A stretch of DNA of 64,000 nt. Origin: Clostridia bacterium. Lineage in GTDB: Bacteria; Bacillota; Clostridia; Christensenellales; CAG-138. Position numbers and translations under genes: made by a program. Shown here piece after piece: positions 48,775-58,046 of this stretch (the stretch's first letter is position 1; every line of letters starts with the position of its first letter). The notes under the pieces were generated by a model that searched no databases, was not told where the DNA came from, and worked only from the letters and a program-made list of their open reading frames with translations. The stretch is from assembly GCA_017428025.1 (NCBI GenBank), contig JAFRRO010000091.1:1-64000 (forward strand), in the 5' to 3' direction.

Positions 48775-49200
48775 ATGTATTGTACCAAGTGCGGCAAACA
48801 GCTTCCCGACGACGCCGCGTTCTGCGACGCCTGCGGCGCGCGCTTCGCGCCCGAACCCTCTGAACCCGAACTGCAGTTTGATCCGCCGAAGACCAAGGCG
48901 GAGCCGAAACAGCCCGAAGTGTCGAACGCCTTCCGTAAGTGGGTGAAGGAACAGGGCCTGTTCTGCCTGATCGCAAAGGCGGTCGCCGTCACCGTGATGA
49001 CGTTCTATCTGCTGGTCGCGATCGTGCATATGATCTCGCTGGCCGTCGCCGGCTATCCGGGCGGCACGATCTTCGCGCAGTTCTTTGCGGAGCTGCTGCA
49101 GGGACTTTCCTACGGCGTCATCATCTGGCTGCTCAGCGACGCCGTCCTGTATCTCCAGAACCTTCTCAAGATCAAAAAGCAGGAACTCAAGAACAAATAA
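48775..49200 (+). CDS. Zinc-ribbon membrane protein, 141 residues
   Basis: An N-terminal zinc ribbon (MYCTKCGKQLPDDAAFCDACGARF) is followed by an acidic/proline linker. Two membrane helices (AVAVTVMTFYLLVAIVHMI and a second around GLSYGVIIWLLSDAVLYL) and a basic tail complete it. The ATG at 48775 lies 8 bases after AGGAGG; the ATG at 48769 is too close to that SD. Function is unknown. Such small zinc-ribbon membrane proteins are common in Clostridia. Confidence 0.8.
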   Translation: MYCTKCGKQLPDDAAFCDACGARFAPEPSEPELQFDPPKTKAEPKQPEVSNAFRKWVKEQGLFCLIAKAVAVTVMTFYLLVAIVHMISLAVAGYPGGTIFAQFFAELLQGLSYGVIIWLLSDAVLYLQNLLKIKKQELKNK

Positions 49201-49211
49201 AAAACCGCAAA

Positions 49212-49239
49212 AAAAGAGGGCTGCGCACAGCCCTCTTTT
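49212..49239. terminator. Bidirectional terminator before icd
   Basis: A 12-bp perfect stem, AAAAGAGGGCTG with CAGCCCTCTTTT, around CGCA, between two convergent genes. Confidence 0.9.
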
Positions 49240-49248
49240 GTCGTTGTC

Positions 49249-50460
49249 TTATGCGAGCTTCTTTTCGAGACGCGCGCGGATGGCGCGGATGAAGTCGATC
49301 GTGTTGACCGCGGTGGGGGTGATGCCCTCGACGAGGTTCACGAGGTCCTTCGTCATGATGCCGTCCTTGAGCGTGTCGATGCAGGATTCCTCCAGCTTCT
49401 GACCGAACGCCACGAGCTCGGGCAGGTTGTCGAGCTCGCCGCGCTTTTTGAGCGCGCCGCTCCAGGCATAGATCGTCGCCATCGGGTTGGTGGAGGTCTC
49501 CTCGCCCTTGAGGTACTTATAGTAGTGCCGCGTGACGGTGCCGTGCGCCGCTTCGAACTCGAAGTTGCCGTCCGGGCTGCACAGCACGGAGGTCATCATC
49601 GCGAGCGAACCGAACGCCGTGGAAACCATGTCGCTCATGACGTCGCCGTCGTAGTTCTTGAGTGCCCAGATGAAGCCGCCCTTACTGCGGATGACGCGCG
49701 CAACGGCGTCGTCGATCAGGGTGTAGAAGTAGGTCAGACCGAGCTTTTCGAACGTCTCTTTGTAGTCCTTCTCGTAGACTTCCTGGAAGATGTTGCGGAA
49801 GTTCATGTCGTACTTCTTACTGATCGTATCCTTTGCGGAGAACCACAGATCCTGCTTCGTTTCGATCGCGTACTTGAAGCAAGAATGGGCGAACGAGGTG
49901 ATCGAGGTGTCCTTGTTGTAGATGCTCTGCAGCACGCCGGGGCATTCAAAGTCGTAGACCGTCTCGCGGAAGCTTGCGCCGTTTTCGCCGGTGAAGACGA
50001 GCTCCGCCTTGCCCTTTTCGGGGACGCGGTATTCGGTGCCCTTGTAGAGATCGCCGTACGCGTGACGGGCGATCGTGATCGGCAGCTCCCAGTTCTTGAC
50101 GACCGGCTTGATGTTGTCGATGATGATCGGCGCGCGGAACACGGTGCCGTCGAGGATCGCACGAATCGTGCCGTTCGGGCTCTTCCACATCTCGTGCAGG
50201 TTGTACTCGGTCATGCGCTGCGCGTTCGGCGTGATCGTGGCGCACTTGACGCCGACGCCGTACTTCTTGATCGCGTTGCCCGCGTCCTTGGTGATCTGAT
50301 CCTTCGTCTCGTCGCGCTTCGGAAGGCCGAGGTCATAGTATTCGGTCTTGAGGTCGACAAACGGCAGAAGCAGTTCGTCCTTGATCATCTTCCAGATGAT
50401 TCTGGTCATTTCGTCGCCGTCCATCTCGACGAGCGGCGTGGTCATTTTGATCTTTTCCAT
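49249..50460 (-). CDS. icd: Isocitrate dehydrogenase (NADP-type, eukaryotic-like subfamily)
   Basis: A 403-residue cytoplasmic enzyme that turns isocitrate into 2-oxoglutarate, the precursor of glutamate. [59 protein letters not shown] and [12 protein letters not shown] are typical of the dimeric NADP-dependent group that includes mitochondrial IDH2. CACAGGAGG precedes the ATG. It lies 68 bases downstream of the aconitase gene on the same strand, so the two form a citrate-to-2-oxoglutarate operon. Confidence 0.94.
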   Translation of the reverse strand: MEKIKMTTPLVEMDGDEMTRIIWKMIKDELLLPFVDLKTEYYDLGLPKRDETKDQITKDAGNAIKKYGVGVKCATITPNAQRMTEYNLHEMWKSPNGTIRAILDGTVFRAPIIIDNIKPVVKNWELPITIARHAYGDLYKGTEYRVPEKGKAELVFTGENGASFRETVYDFECPGVLQSIYNKDTSITSFAHSCFKYAIETKQDLWFSAKDTISKKYDMNFRNIFQEVYEKDYKETFEKLGLTYFYTLIDDAVARVIRSKGGFIWALKNYDGDVMSDMVSTAFGSLAMMTSVLCSPDGNFEFEAAHGTVTRHYYKYLKGEETSTNPMATIYAWSGALKKRGELDNLPELVAFGQKLEESCIDTLKDGIMTKDLVNLVEGITPTAVNTIDFIRAIRARLEKKLA

Positions 50461-50528
50461 ACGTTCCTCCTGTGAATATTTGCACATGTAAACGCCGGCG
50501 GAGCGTCCGCCCCGCCGACGGTTTCGGC

Positions 50529-52772
50529 TTATTTGTTCTGCGCCGCGTAGTAGTTCATCAGGCACCCTTCGAGGATGATCGTCTTTTCGTCCTCGGTCAG
50601 CCCCTTGACATACAGCATCAGGTCTTCGACCGTGCCGTCCTTTCTGATCGCCTTTGCGGGGATCTCCTCGATGCCGTTTTCGATCGCCGCGCGGATGCCG
50701 GGCACGAACACGAAGTCGCCTTCCTCGTACGGGAACGCGTCGCCTTCCCTGAGCGTGAACGGCACGATGCCCCAGTTGATGCAGTTGCTGCGATAGCGCT
50801 TGGTCGCGTACTCATAGCAGATGTTCGCAAAGCCGCCGAGCACCTTCTGGCAGGACGCCGCCTGTTCGCGCGCGGAGCCGTCGCCCGGCTTGTTCGCAAA
50901 CACGCAGGAGCCGAACTGGGTGTTCTGCAAAAGCTCGTCCGCATTGCCGACCGCGGAGAGCGCCTTCACGAGCTTTTCGGGCTTCTCGCCTGCACGGCGC
51001 GCCGCCTCGTCCTTCGAGACCGCCTTGGAGCGTCCGACGTATTCCGGCACTCTGCGGGAGAGCGCAAACTCGGAAAGGCGGAGCGGGTTGGAGCGATAGG
51101 AGGACGTTTCGCCGGACGGAATCAGCTCGTCGGTCGTGGTGACCGGATCGCGGATGACCGCATCCAGCTCCACAAGCAGGTTCTCGGTCAGCGGATACAT
51201 CTTCGGCCAGTCGGTGATGTTGGGCCCGAGGATGAGCTCCTCTTCGGGATGCGCGTGCGCAAAGCCGTTGTAGCAGCGCTTTGCATACACGGCGTCGTCG
51301 AACACGTACGGGATACGCTCGGTCTCGTACTCGACGTCGGTCGCGGCGGTGATGTAGCCGCCGTTCTTCGCAGTCGCCGCAATGGAGCGGGAATCCATCA
51401 GCGCAACGACGGAAATCTGTCCCTCGCCGGGCTTGCTGCCTTCGCGGTTCGGGAAGTTGCGCGTGGTGTGACGCAGCGACAGCCCGTTGTTCGCAGGCAC
51501 GTCGCCCGCGCCGAAGCACGGTCCGCAGAACGACGGCTTGATGATCGCGCCTGCTTCGAGCAGGGCTTCGGTCTTGCCGTTTCTCGTCAGCGCAAGGCTC
51601 GTCGGAACGCTCGTCGGGTACACCGAGAAGGAGAAGTAGCCGTTGCCGGTGCTGCCGCCCTTCAGGATGTCCGCAGCTTCCACGATGTTGTCGAACAGAC
51701 CGCCGGAGCAGCCCGCGATCACGCCCTGATCCGCAAGGACGCCCTTTTCGCTGATCTTGCTCTGCAGATCGAGATGCGCCTTCGGGAACTTCTTCTTCGC
51801 TTCCTCCTCGACCTTTGCAAGGATCTCTTTCGGATTCTTGAGGAACTCGTGGATCGTGTACGCATTGGAGGGATGGAACGGCAGCGCGATCATGGATTCG
51901 ACCTTGTCGAGCTCGATCGTGATGATCGCGTCGTAGTATGCGCCTTCCGCGGGTTCGAGCTTCTCGTACGCATACGGGCGCTTGTGGATCTCATAATACT
52001 TCTTGATCTCGTCGTCGGTCGCCCAGATCGAGGAGAGGCAGGTCGTTTCGGTCGTCATGACGTCGACGCCGCTGCGGAAATCGTAGGGCAGGTTCTTGAG
52101 ACCGGGGCCGGCAAATTCGAGGACCTTGTTCTTCACAAGACCGTCGGCAAACGTCGCCTTGACGAGCGCGAGCGCGACGTCGTGCGGACCGACGCCCTTC
52201 TTGGGCGCGCCGGTGAGATAGCACAGCACGACTTCCGGGGGCTTGACGTCGTAGGTGTTCTTCAGAAGCTGCTTGACGAGCTCCGGACCGCCTTCGCCGA
52301 CGCCCATCGTGCCGAGCGCGCCGTAACGCGTGTGGCTGTCCGAGCCGAGGATCATGTTGCCGCAGGTGGCAAGCTCTTCACGCGCGTAGGAATGGATGAC
52401 GCTCTGGTTTGCCGGAACGTAGATGCCGCCGTACTTCTTCGCCGCCGAGAGACCGAACACATGGTCGTCCTCGTTGATCGTACCGCCGACCGCGCAAAGG
52501 CTGTTGTGGCAGTTTGTCATGGCGTACGGAATCGGGAATTCCTTGAGCCCGCTGGCGCGCGCCGTCTGGATGATGCCGACATAGGTGATGTCGTGCGAAA
52601 CCAGCGCGTCAAAACGGATGTGCATGACGCCGCCTTCGTTCGATTCGCTGTGTGCTTCAAGGATCCGGTACGCAATCGTGCCCTCGCGTCCCTCCGCCTT
52701 GTTGATGCCTTCCGGCGCGGGCGTCGGTGCGCCGTCCTTCCACAGCATGCCCTGTGCATGATACTGGATCAT
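50529..52772 (-). CDS. Aconitate hydratase (YbhJ-like aconitase)
   Basis: A 747-residue [4Fe-4S] enzyme of the aconitase superfamily. The cluster cysteines are Cys355 ([10 protein letters not shown]), Cys416 and Cys419 ([10 protein letters not shown]). [20 protein letters not shown] and the C-terminal swivel domain ([14 protein letters not shown]) are present. Its length and general form recall E. coli YbhJ (753 residues) more than AcnA (about 890). With icd downstream it most likely isomerises citrate to isocitrate. The SD (GGAGG) lies 12 bases before the ATG. Its promoter has a LysR-type operator upstream. Confidence 0.88.
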   Translation of the reverse strand: MIQYHAQGMLWKDGAPTPAPEGINKAEGREGTIAYRILEAHSESNEGGVMHIRFDALVSHDITYVGIIQTARASGLKEFPIPYAMTNCHNSLCAVGGTINEDDHVFGLSAAKKYGGIYVPANQSVIHSYAREELATCGNMILGSDSHTRYGALGTMGVGEGGPELVKQLLKNTYDVKPPEVVLCYLTGAPKKGVGPHDVALALVKATFADGLVKNKVLEFAGPGLKNLPYDFRSGVDVMTTETTCLSSIWATDDEIKKYYEIHKRPYAYEKLEPAEGAYYDAIITIELDKVESMIALPFHPSNAYTIHEFLKNPKEILAKVEEEAKKKFPKAHLDLQSKISEKGVLADQGVIAGCSGGLFDNIVEAADILKGGSTGNGYFSFSVYPTSVPTSLALTRNGKTEALLEAGAIIKPSFCGPCFGAGDVPANNGLSLRHTTRNFPNREGSKPGEGQISVVALMDSRSIAATAKNGGYITAATDVEYETERIPYVFDDAVYAKRCYNGFAHAHPEEELILGPNITDWPKMYPLTENLLVELDAVIRDPVTTTDELIPSGETSSYRSNPLRLSEFALSRRVPEYVGRSKAVSKDEAARRAGEKPEKLVKALSAVGNADELLQNTQFGSCVFANKPGDGSAREQAASCQKVLGGFANICYEYATKRYRSNCINWGIVPFTLREGDAFPYEEGDFVFVPGIRAAIENGIEEIPAKAIRKDGTVEDLMLYVKGLTEDEKTIILEGCLMNYYAAQNK

Positions 52773-52834
52773 TTCTTCTTAGCCCTCCGATTCAAATTTC
52801 GGCAACGGTGAAAGCACCGTTTCTTCCACATACA

Positions 52835-52863
52835 ATTATAAGAGCATCGCTGTATATTTTCAA
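52835..52863 (-). promoter_or_regulatory. Promoter of the aconitase-icd operon
   Basis: On the minus strand, TTGAAA (52858-52863), a 17-base spacer and TATAAT (52835-52840), close to consensus. Predicted start near 52828. Confidence 0.75.
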
Positions 52864-52881
52864 ATAGTATTTTTATAAATT

Positions 52882-52902
52882 ATCATAGAGAATCTCTATG
52901 AT
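52882..52902. promoter_or_regulatory. LysR-type operator between the divergent citrate operons
   Basis: Two perfect 10-base arms, ATCATAGAGA and TCTCTATGAT, around one A. The inner part fits a LysR T-N11-A box. Its centre (52892) is about 64 bases upstream of the predicted aconitase start and about 61 upstream of the predicted citC start, the usual site for LysR activators. The LysR gene is the last gene of the citC operon. Confidence 0.75.
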
Positions 52903-52916
52903 TGTGCAAATGGGGC

Positions 52917-52946
52917 TTGCGAAAGGCGGCGGACATCTGCTATACT
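52917..52946 (+). promoter_or_regulatory. Promoter of the citC-citXG-lysR operon
   Basis: TTGCGA (52917-52922), an 18-base spacer and TATACT (52941-52946). Predicted start near 52953, giving a leader of about 95 bases. Confidence 0.6.
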
Positions 52947-53046
52947 GTTTTTGCAGGGCAGTGCGGGAAAAAACGCCGGTTTCGCGTTGTTTCCGACAGA
53001 TTATGACGGTCCTGCGCGAGATTTTGAACCGACAGGGGAGGCAAAC

Positions 53047-54027
53047 ATGGATCTTTCGCTGCTTCCGGCGCCGCTGAAAGGCAGAATGGCGGCGCGTTAT
53101 AAAGATTTTCTATCCACATGCGGGCTGAGGGACGAAGCGGATGCAGACGTGATCGCGCTGATGACGGACGACGATCTGAACGTCGTCGCCTGCGGCGCGC
53201 GCGCGGGACACACGCTGAAGCAGTTCGCCGTTTCTCCGGATTTCGAGGGCGGCGGCGCGTGCGCTTCGGTGCTGTCCGCGCTGATCAACGACGCGGTGCG
53301 CGCGGGAATTACGCGCCTGTTTCTCTGCACAAAGCCGAAGAACGTCCAGATGTTCGCCTCGATGGGCTTCTATCCGATCGTCGAAACGAAGGACGCCGTG
53401 TTGATGGAGGACCGCAAAAACGGCTTCACCGACTACCTTGCCTCGCTGCCGCGGTACGAGGGCACGTGCGGCGCGATCGTCATGAACGGCGATCCCTTCA
53501 CGAAGGGGCATCTGCATCTTTGCGAATACGCCGCGCGGCACTGCGACCATCTGTACGTCTTTTCCGTCTCCGAGACGGGATCGATGTTCCCGCCCGAACA
53601 GCGCTTCGACATGCTCAAGGCCGGAACGGCGCATCTCGAAAACTGTCACGTCGTGCGCACCGATCAGTACCTCGTCTCGCGCGAGACGTTTCCCGCCTAT
53701 TTCATCCGCGACGAGGAGCATGCCGACAAGGTCAAAGCCGATCTCGACGTCGAGCTGTTCCGCAAACGCATCGCGCCCGCGCTGCATATCACAAAGCGTT
53801 TCGTCGGCGAGGAGCCGTTTTCGCCGACCACCTTTGCCTACAACCGCCGCATGCAGGAGCTTTTGCCCGAATGCGGCATCGAATTCTGCGAGATTCCGCG
53901 GCTCGATTCCATCAGCGCAAGCCGTGTGCGCCGTCTGATCCGCGAAGGCAGGATCGAAGAAACCCGCGAACTCGTTCCGGAGACCACCTATGAAGCCATT
54001 CTCCGTCACATTGGAACAGATGCTTGA
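53047..54027 (+). CDS. citC: Citrate lyase ligase ([citrate (pro-3S)-lyase] ligase)
   Basis: A 326-residue cytoplasmic enzyme that acetylates the thiol of the citrate lyase acyl carrier prosthetic group, switching the lyase on. An N-terminal GNAT-like part (VVACGARAGHTLKQFAVSPD, then GGGACASVLSAL) is followed by the nucleotidyltransferase core with GAIVMNGDPFTKGHLHL near residue 145 and the ISASRVRRLIREG end. GGGGAGG lies 6 bases before the ATG. It overlaps the next gene by 38 bases. The lyase subunits citD, citE and citF are not in this window. Confidence 0.93.
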   Translation: MDLSLLPAPLKGRMAARYKDFLSTCGLRDEADADVIALMTDDDLNVVACGARAGHTLKQFAVSPDFEGGGACASVLSALINDAVRAGITRLFLCTKPKNVQMFASMGFYPIVETKDAVLMEDRKNGFTDYLASLPRYEGTCGAIVMNGDPFTKGHLHLCEYAARHCDHLYVFSVSETGSMFPPEQRFDMLKAGTAHLENCHVVRTDQYLVSRETFPAYFIRDEEHADKVKADLDVELFRKRIAPALHITKRFVGEEPFSPTTFAYNRRMQELLPECGIEFCEIPRLDSISASRVRRLIREGRIEETRELVPETTYEAILRHIGTDA

Positions 54028-55288
54028 CGCGCGCGAACGCCGCGCGCGGGCACAGGCGGAACTGCTGCGGGAAGCGCCTCCTTCGCGCTGCCTTGTTTCG
54101 CTGTCGCTGAATATCGCGGGCGACGTCAAGCGCACGCCCAAAACGCGTCTGCTGTTTTTGCAGGGACTCAAGGCGTTCGACGCGCTCGGCTTTCCGGAGA
54201 TTGCGCGCCGCGTCACCGACGAAGTCACCGGCACGGAAGCGCTGATTCTGCTCGAAGCGCCTGCGGACGCGGTCAAGGCGGCGACGGAGCGCATCGAGGA
54301 AGCGTCTGCGGCGGCAAGGCTCTACGACTTCGACGTGCTCGATCATACCGGCGAAAAGCTTTCGCGCAAGGAACCGCGGCGCTGCCTCGTCTGCGGCGGT
54401 CCGGTCTCCGTCTGCGCCCGTTCGCGCGCGCACGGACTGGATGCGGTCAAAGCGGCGACCGACGCGCTGCTCGACGCGTTCTGTTCCGACACGCTGGCGT
54501 ATACGGCGCACTTTGCGCTGGAACGCGAGCTCTTTACGACGCCGAAACCGGGGCTTGTGGACCGGAACAACAACGGCGCGCATACGGATATGGATGTGCC
54601 GCTGTTCCGCAGGAGCGCGGCGTCGCTCGTGCCGTATTTTCAATCCGCCGTGCGGCTCGGGCTTGCCGGAGCGGGCATGGCGCCGCTGAAGGAAGCCGGA
54701 CTCGAAGCCGAACGCGCGATGTTTTCCGCGACGAACGGCGTCAACACGCACAAGGGCATGATCTATTCGATGGGGCTGCTGCTGTACGGCATGGGAGAAT
54801 CGCTGAGCTTCGGCGGCGACGCGATCGAACACGCGGCGCAGCTTGCGCGGACTGACGCCGAAGCCCGCCTTGCGCATGCGATGGAATGCCGCGATACCAA
54901 CGGCGGCGCGGTTTATGCCGCAACGGGCGCAACAGGCGCGGTCGGCGAGGCGGCGAAGGGCTTTCCGCACGCCGTGTTCTGCCAGGATCGGCTCGCGCGG
55001 TATAGGAGCGCGGGCGAACAGAATCCGGGCGTGCTTGCGCTTTGCGATACGATGGCGATTCTCGAGGATACGAACCTGCTGCACCGCGGCGGCGCGGACG
55101 GGCTTGCGTTTGTGCAGAGCGAGGCAAAGCGCATCGCCTCATTGCCGGAAAACGAGCGCGAAGGTGCGCTGCTTGCGCTCGATGCGGAACTGATCCGCCG
55201 CAATCTCTCGCCCGGCGGCAGCGCGGACATGCTTGCGCTCGCGTATCTCATCGACGCATGGCGCAGTCTTCGGGAGGCGGAGCTATGA
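53990..55288 (+). CDS. citXG: CitX-CitG fusion (citrate lyase prosthetic group synthesis and transfer)
   Basis: A 432-residue fusion. The first ~165 residues are CitX-like, transferring the phosphoribosyl-dephospho-CoA group to apo-CitD (CLVSLSLNIAGDVKRTP, EPRRCLVCGGPVSVCARSRA). The rest is CitG-like, making the triphosphoribosyl-dephospho-CoA precursor (TTPKPGLVDRNNNGAHTDMD, TNGVNTHKGMIYSMGLL). The fusion is known in other citrate fermenters. The start lies 38 bases inside citC, and the stop overlaps the LysR start by ATGA, so the three genes are tightly coupled. Without citDEF nearby its substrate must be encoded elsewhere or be lost. Confidence 0.92.
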   Translation: MKPFSVTLEQMLDARERRARAQAELLREAPPSRCLVSLSLNIAGDVKRTPKTRLLFLQGLKAFDALGFPEIARRVTDEVTGTEALILLEAPADAVKAATERIEEASAAARLYDFDVLDHTGEKLSRKEPRRCLVCGGPVSVCARSRAHGLDAVKAATDALLDAFCSDTLAYTAHFALERELFTTPKPGLVDRNNNGAHTDMDVPLFRRSAASLVPYFQSAVRLGLAGAGMAPLKEAGLEAERAMFSATNGVNTHKGMIYSMGLLLYGMGESLSFGGDAIEHAAQLARTDAEARLAHAMECRDTNGGAVYAATGATGAVGEAAKGFPHAVFCQDRLARYRSAGEQNPGVLALCDTMAILEDTNLLHRGGADGLAFVQSEAKRIASLPENEREGALLALDAELIRRNLSPGGSADMLALAYLIDAWRSLREAEL

Positions 55289-56181
55289 CGTTGCAGCAGC
55301 TTCGGTATTTCTGTGTGACCGCGGAGGTTTTGCACTACACGCGCGCCGCGGATCTTCTGTACATTTCGCAGCCGAGCCTGTCCTATGCGCTCTCCAAGCT
55401 CGAAAAGGAACTCAACATGCCGCTGTTCGAGAAGCGCGGCAAGCAGATCGCGCTGACCACCTACGGCGCGGAGTTTCTGCCCTATGCAAAGCGCGCGCTT
55501 TCGGAGCTTTCGAAGGGGCAGGAGCGATTGAAGGAGCTGCGCGCGCCGAGCGCGGGCATCATCAACCTCGGTTATATCTACAGCGTCAGCTTCTCGGTGC
55601 TGCCGACGTTCGTCGACCGGTTCTACGCGCATTACGGCAGCCGCCAGACCGCGTTCCGCTTCCATCAGGGCATGGCGGGCGTGCTGATCGAACAGCTGCT
55701 GAACGGTTCGCTGGACCTGTTGATCGCCGGAAAGCCCGACATCGATTCGATCGACTACCTGCCGATCGCAAGTCAGGAGCTGTTTCTGGCGGTCCCCGCG
55801 TCGCACCGGCTCGCCTCGCGCGAGGCGGTCACGCTTTCGGAGATACGCGACGAGCAGTTCATCTCGATCACGCACGACGCGATCATCTACCGGCAGCTTG
55901 CCGACCGGTTCAAGCAGGCGGATTTCGTGCCGAACATCGTCTTTGAAGCGGACGAATACAGCTCGATCGCCGCGTCGGTCACGATCGGCGCGGGCGTCGC
56001 CATCGTGCCAAAGCTGCCCGTGCTTGACAATTTCAATCTCAGGCTGATCCCGTTCGCCGACACCGACATGAAGCGCGACGTGTGCATGCTGCGCTACCGG
56101 ATGCATACCCTTTCGCCCGCGGCGGAAAGCGTCTGGTCGTTTGCAAGGCAGGTGTCCGAGGAGTTTTCCTCACGGCGGTAA
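55285..56181 (+). CDS. LysR-family regulator, probable controller of the citrate locus
   Basis: A 298-residue LysR-type regulator. The N-terminal winged helix-turn-helix (LQQLRYFCVTAEVLHYTRAA, then SQPSLSYALSKLEKEL) is followed by a periplasmic-binding-protein-like effector domain (INLGYIYSVSFSVLPTFVDR, VTIGAGVAIVPKLPVL). The start overlaps citXG (ATGA). Location and the operator upstream of the operon suggest it senses citrate or a related acid, activating both its own operon and aconitase-icd. In Bacillus, CcpC plays a related role for aconitase with citrate as effector, which supports the idea by analogy. Confidence 0.9.
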   Translation: MTLQQLRYFCVTAEVLHYTRAADLLYISQPSLSYALSKLEKELNMPLFEKRGKQIALTTYGAEFLPYAKRALSELSKGQERLKELRAPSAGIINLGYIYSVSFSVLPTFVDRFYAHYGSRQTAFRFHQGMAGVLIEQLLNGSLDLLIAGKPDIDSIDYLPIASQELFLAVPASHRLASREAVTLSEIRDEQFISITHDAIIYRQLADRFKQADFVPNIVFEADEYSSIAASVTIGAGVAIVPKLPVLDNFNLRLIPFADTDMKRDVCMLRYRMHTLSPAAESVWSFARQVSEEFSSRR

Positions 56182-56184
56182 ACA

Positions 56185-56212
56185 AAAAGATCCCCGGTCC
56201 GGGGATCTTTTT
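56185..56212. terminator. Terminator after the LysR gene
   Basis: AAAAGATCCCC pairs with GGGGATCTTTT around a short loop, with A and T flanks, between convergent genes. Confidence 0.9.
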
Positions 56213-56223
56213 CCATGCTTTGA

Positions 56224-56631
56224 TCAGTCCTGCGGCATCGTCGAGGGATCGACGCGTTCGAGCAGGAAGGTGTTCTGGATAAAGCCCATCTTCATATGCA
56301 CCTTCATGCACACATGCGGATCCTCGGGCGTGAGGTTCACGACCGGATCGTTGCATTTGCGGTTCATGCCGCAGACGACGTGCAGCTTATAGCTGCCGTA
56401 CGGAAGCGGAAAGATCAGCGATTCGCGGTTCGCGATCGCGCCGAACGGGACATCGTTGACATAGATGCCGAAGCCGGTTGCCGCACCCATCATATTGCCC
56501 ATGCGGTACAGGGAAATCGAGGCGGGCGCATCGACGCCGATCGGCGTCCCGCATTTCGGGCAGGGACCGCTGCCGGACAGATTGATGATTTCTCCGCATT
56601 TCGGACATTTGACGCGATATCGTTTTGCCAT
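56224..56631 (-). CDS. Zinc-ribbon protein, 135 residues
   Basis: A cytoplasmic protein with a zinc ribbon (VKCPKCGEIINL and PCPKCGTPIGVD) followed by a beta-rich domain. That domain contains FGIYVNDVPFGAIANRESLI, PYGSYKLHVVCGMNRKCNDP and a VCMKVHMKMGFIQN strand. I have no family name for the second domain, which may bind a small molecule or lipid. The SD is a GGAGG 9 bases upstream. It has its own strong promoter and is transcribed alone. Confidence 0.75.
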   Translation of the reverse strand: MAKRYRVKCPKCGEIINLSGSGPCPKCGTPIGVDAPASISLYRMGNMMGAATGFGIYVNDVPFGAIANRESLIFPLPYGSYKLHVVCGMNRKCNDPVVNLTPEDPHVCMKVHMKMGFIQNTFLLERVDPSTMPQD

Positions 56632-56662
56632 AGAAAATACCTCCGTTGATTATTTCATATAT

Positions 56663-56691
56663 ATTATAGAATGCGGGAGCGCGAAAGTCAA
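56663..56691 (-). promoter_or_regulatory. Promoter of the zinc-ribbon gene
   Basis: On the minus strand, TTGACT (56686-56691), a 17-base spacer and TATAAT (56663-56668). Confidence 0.75.
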
Positions 56692-56735
56692 TGCGCGTGC
56701 GCTCATTCCGTAAATGTAACTTTTTTTCGATCGGC

Positions 56736-56764
56736 TTGCAACGTGCGCGCATATCCGTTACAAT
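56736..56764 (+). promoter_or_regulatory. Promoter of the phosphodiester glycosidase-like gene
   Basis: TTGCAA (56736-56741), a 17-base spacer and TACAAT (56759-56764), 41 bases before the start. Confidence 0.65.
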
Positions 56765-56805
56765 AGGAACAGCGTCAAATCGCCAATCCGAATACGGAGG
56801 CTTTT

Positions 56806-57915
56806 ATGAAAACCGGATTTCGCATACTGAGTCTGATCTGCATCATACTGTTCTCTTTTGCGGCGTGTACCGAAACGGCGCAGCCCGCCGAACCGACGCC
56901 CGTCGCCGAAGCGCCGACGCCGGAATCGAACGATCCGGACACCGTCCTGATCGTCACCACGGAACCGCCGACGCCGGAACCCACGCCGGAACCGACGCCG
57001 GAACCGACGGCAACGCCGACGCCGGAGCCCACGGCAACGCCGGCACCGACGCGCGCTCCGAAAGCGGGCGACATCGCCGTAAACTTTCCGGATTTTGACA
57101 CCGGCGCGGATGCGGATTACAGCTATCAGAGCGACGAGCTGCGCATCGCGATCAAGGTGGTCGTCGACAGCGAAGCGAAGCAAACCTATTATATCGCCGA
57201 CATCTGGATGCGCAACATCAGCTCGTTCCGCACGGGGTTCGGCAAGGGACAGTTCAAGAAGGGCGTGGAGGACGGCGACAAGCTTGCCCGCCGCGAAAAC
57301 GCGATCCTTGCGGTCAACGGCAGCTACAATCAGGGCCTTGTGATCCGGTCCGGCGAGCTGTTGCAGCGGCTGCGCGCCAACAAAGGCTGGAACTCGGACT
57401 CCGCCTGCATCATCTACAAAAACGGCACGATGAAGACCTTCCGGCTCAAAAAGGAGCCGCTGAATCCCAAGGAGGAGATCAAAAACGGCGCGTGGTTCGG
57501 CTGGCAGTTCGGACCGATCCTGATTCGTGATTATGAACCGTTTGCGGGCGCGACCGCGCACGGCGAGCTCGGCTACAAGGCGCGCAACATGCTCGGCTAT
57601 TACGAGCCGGGACACTATGTGATCGTCAACTGCGACGCCTACCGCGACGACGCCAAGGGCATGACGGCGCAGATGATGGTGGACCTGATGAAGTCGCTCG
57701 GCGTCAAGGACGCATTCAACCTCGACGGCGGTACGAGCGCGGTCATGGTCTTTATGGGCGAGGTCATCAACCGCCCGACGCCGCGCATCGAGAACGGCAA
57801 AAAGGTCCCCGGCCGTCCGCTTCTGGACATGCTGCTCTTTGCCGAATACGATGAAAACGGCGTCGCGCCGGACCTGTCCACGCTGCAGGCGGACAAGTTC
57901 ATGAACAAAAACTGA
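56806..57915 (+). CDS. Phosphodiester glycosidase-like (NAGPA/DUF2233) lipoprotein
   Basis: A 369-residue exported lipoprotein. The signal (LSLICIILFSFAAC) ends in a lipobox. A Thr-Pro-Glu-Pro repeat linker (about 45-85) leads to the NAGPA domain, with NAILAVNGSYNQGLVIRSGE, FGWQFGPILIRDYEP and the signature FNLDGGTSAVMVFMGEVINR. Members such as YomE and the mammalian uncovering enzyme cleave phosphodiester-linked sugars; some act on cell wall or teichoic material. The start follows an AT-poor SD (GGAGG, 8 bases). The linker's repeat units vary only slightly. Confidence 0.87.
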   Translation: MKTGFRILSLICIILFSFAACTETAQPAEPTPVAEAPTPESNDPDTVLIVTTEPPTPEPTPEPTPEPTATPTPEPTATPAPTRAPKAGDIAVNFPDFDTGADADYSYQSDELRIAIKVVVDSEAKQTYYIADIWMRNISSFRTGFGKGQFKKGVEDGDKLARRENAILAVNGSYNQGLVIRSGELLQRLRANKGWNSDSACIIYKNGTMKTFRLKKEPLNPKEEIKNGAWFGWQFGPILIRDYEPFAGATAHGELGYKARNMLGYYEPGHYVIVNCDAYRDDAKGMTAQMMVDLMKSLGVKDAFNLDGGTSAVMVFMGEVINRPTPRIENGKKVPGRPLLDMLLFAEYDENGVAPDLSTLQADKFMNKN

Positions 57916-57926
57916 CAAACGCACCC

Positions 57927-57955
57927 GGGCGCCCGCAAAGGCGCCCCTTATTTGC
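57927..57955 (+). terminator. Terminator-like hairpin
   Basis: GGGCGCC with GGCGCCC around CGCAAA and a weak T tail, shortly after the glycosidase stop. Confidence 0.6.
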
Positions 57956-58006
57956 CCTTTCGCCGCGTATGTGAACTACGTTCAAATCTTGCATGCTGCG
58001 CATGCA

Positions 58007-58045
58007 AAAGAAATCGACCCCGCCTAACGGCGAAGTCGATTTCTT
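58007..58045 (-). terminator. Terminator of the tRNA-Arg gene
   Basis: On the minus strand, AAGAAATCGAC with GTCGATTTCTT and an inner CGCC/GGCG pair, then TTTT, directly after the tRNA. Confidence 0.85.
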
Positions 58046-58046
58046 G

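Noticed and set aside
50472..52811. A 779-codon plus-strand frame over the aconitase gene
   Set aside because: It is the antisense shadow of the aconitase coding strand in GC-rich DNA; it has no SD, no motif and an Arg/Val/His-rich composition typical of such shadows.
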